A stretch of 64,000 bases of DNA from Alphaproteobacteria bacterium. Its GTDB lineage: Bacteria; Pseudomonadota; Alphaproteobacteria; Caulobacterales; Hyphomonadaceae. This document shows positions 63,748-64,000 of the stretch, piece by piece (the first letter of the stretch is position 1; each line of letters opens with the position of its first letter). The position numbers and the translations under genes are program-made. Below the pieces are notes generated by a model, which was not told the DNA's origin, made no database searches, and worked only from the letters and a program-made list of their open reading frames with translations. The stretch covers positions 1 to 64,000 of the forward strand of contig JAGWYJ010000008.1 of assembly GCA_018969425.1 (NCBI GenBank). The letters are read 5' to 3'.

Positions 63748-64000
63748 ATGAAGCGTTTTATCTTCATAACGGGAGGCGTCGTGTCCTCCCTCGGGAAGGG
63801 CATAGCTTCGGCTTCGCTCGGCGCGCTGCTTCAGGCGCGGGGATATCGCGTACGCCTGCGCAAGCTCGACCCCTATCTCAACGTCGACCCCGGAACGATG
63901 TCTCCGACCCAGCATGGCGAGGTGTTCGTCACGGACGACGGGGCGGAAACGGACCTCGACCTCGGGCATTACGAACGTTTCACCGGCGTGAGCGCCAAAC
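63748..64000 (+). CDS. pyrG: CTP synthase (N-terminal 84 residues, cut by window edge)
   Basis: It starts [20 protein letters not shown], the P-loop of the amidoligase domain, followed by [20 protein letters not shown] and [16 protein letters not shown], which bind UTP and Mg. The glutaminase domain lies outside the window. ATG 63748 is chosen; an in-frame GTG directly precedes it. secG-pyrG is a common alphaproteobacterial order. Confidence 0.96.
   Translation, partial: MKRFIFITGGVVSSLGKGIASASLGALLQARGYRVRLRKLDPYLNVDPGTMSPTQHGEVFVTDDGAETDLDLGHYERFTGVSAK

Noticed and set aside
1-64000. CRISPR array, insertion sequences, prophage, toxin-antitoxin or defence genes
   Set aside because: No regularly spaced repeats, transposase or integrase motifs, or known defence domains were seen on either strand; nearly all coding space is taken by identifiable core genes.

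Overview
The window is a 64 kb, GC-rich stretch of a bacterial chromosome made almost entirely of core genes. The gene content and order point to an alphaproteobacterium of the Caulobacterales/Parvularculales/Rhodobacterales type: recG divergent from sdhE-mfd; a full nuoA-N operon without the N7 cysteine motif in NuoG; birA, type III pantothenate kinase, RNase J and methylmalonyl-CoA epimerase in a row; a short ProRS; a single LolC-type permease with LolD; rpsB through lpxB; LpxI rather than LpxH; and an alphaproteobacterial SOS box (GTTC-N7-GTTC) at lexA. Genus or species cannot be fixed from this sequence alone.

Layout. 1-7138: recG (minus strand, cut by the left edge), then sdhE, mfd, an SDR oxidoreductase and an AMACR-like CoA enzyme, closed by a strong intrinsic terminator at 7285-7317. 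7458-12166: the most accessory-looking part, with a secreted M1-type metallopeptidase coupled to a DUF6702 protein, tRNA-Asp(GTC), an AT-richer scar, a possible 48-residue lipoprotein gene with an ATA start codon, and a DUF1214/DUF1254 gene pair. 12635-27222: the complex I operon nuoA-N, with a 31-codon micro-ORF between nuoE and nuoF. 27228-31164: birA, coaX, rnj, mce and a DUF1467 gene follow on the same strand with little space. 31249-38068: proS, lolC, lolD, dnaE.

38235-52564: the translation and envelope cluster rpsB, tsf, pyrH, frr, uppS, cdsA, dxr, rseP, bamA, skp, lpxD, lpxA, lpxI, lpxB. It links ribosome function to isoprenoid, phospholipid, outer-membrane protein and lipid A synthesis; fabZ is missing from its usual place. 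52569-56244 (minus strand): gltA, gltX and lexA. 56444-62198 (minus strand): a ppiD-trpE-trpG-trpD-trpC operon. 62337-64000: tpiA, secG and the start of pyrG. The ppiD-trp operon and tpiA appear to diverge from one symmetrical promoter in which each strand's -35 overlaps the other strand's -10.

I found no CRISPR array, insertion sequence, prophage, toxin-antitoxin or defence locus. There is no clear new multi-gene system. The observations worth following up are small: the candidate ATA-start lipoprotein, the nuoE/nuoF micro-ORF, the antiparallel promoter pair, the contracted trpC-lexA-gltX neighbourhood, and recurring TAGACT -10 elements very close to start codons.
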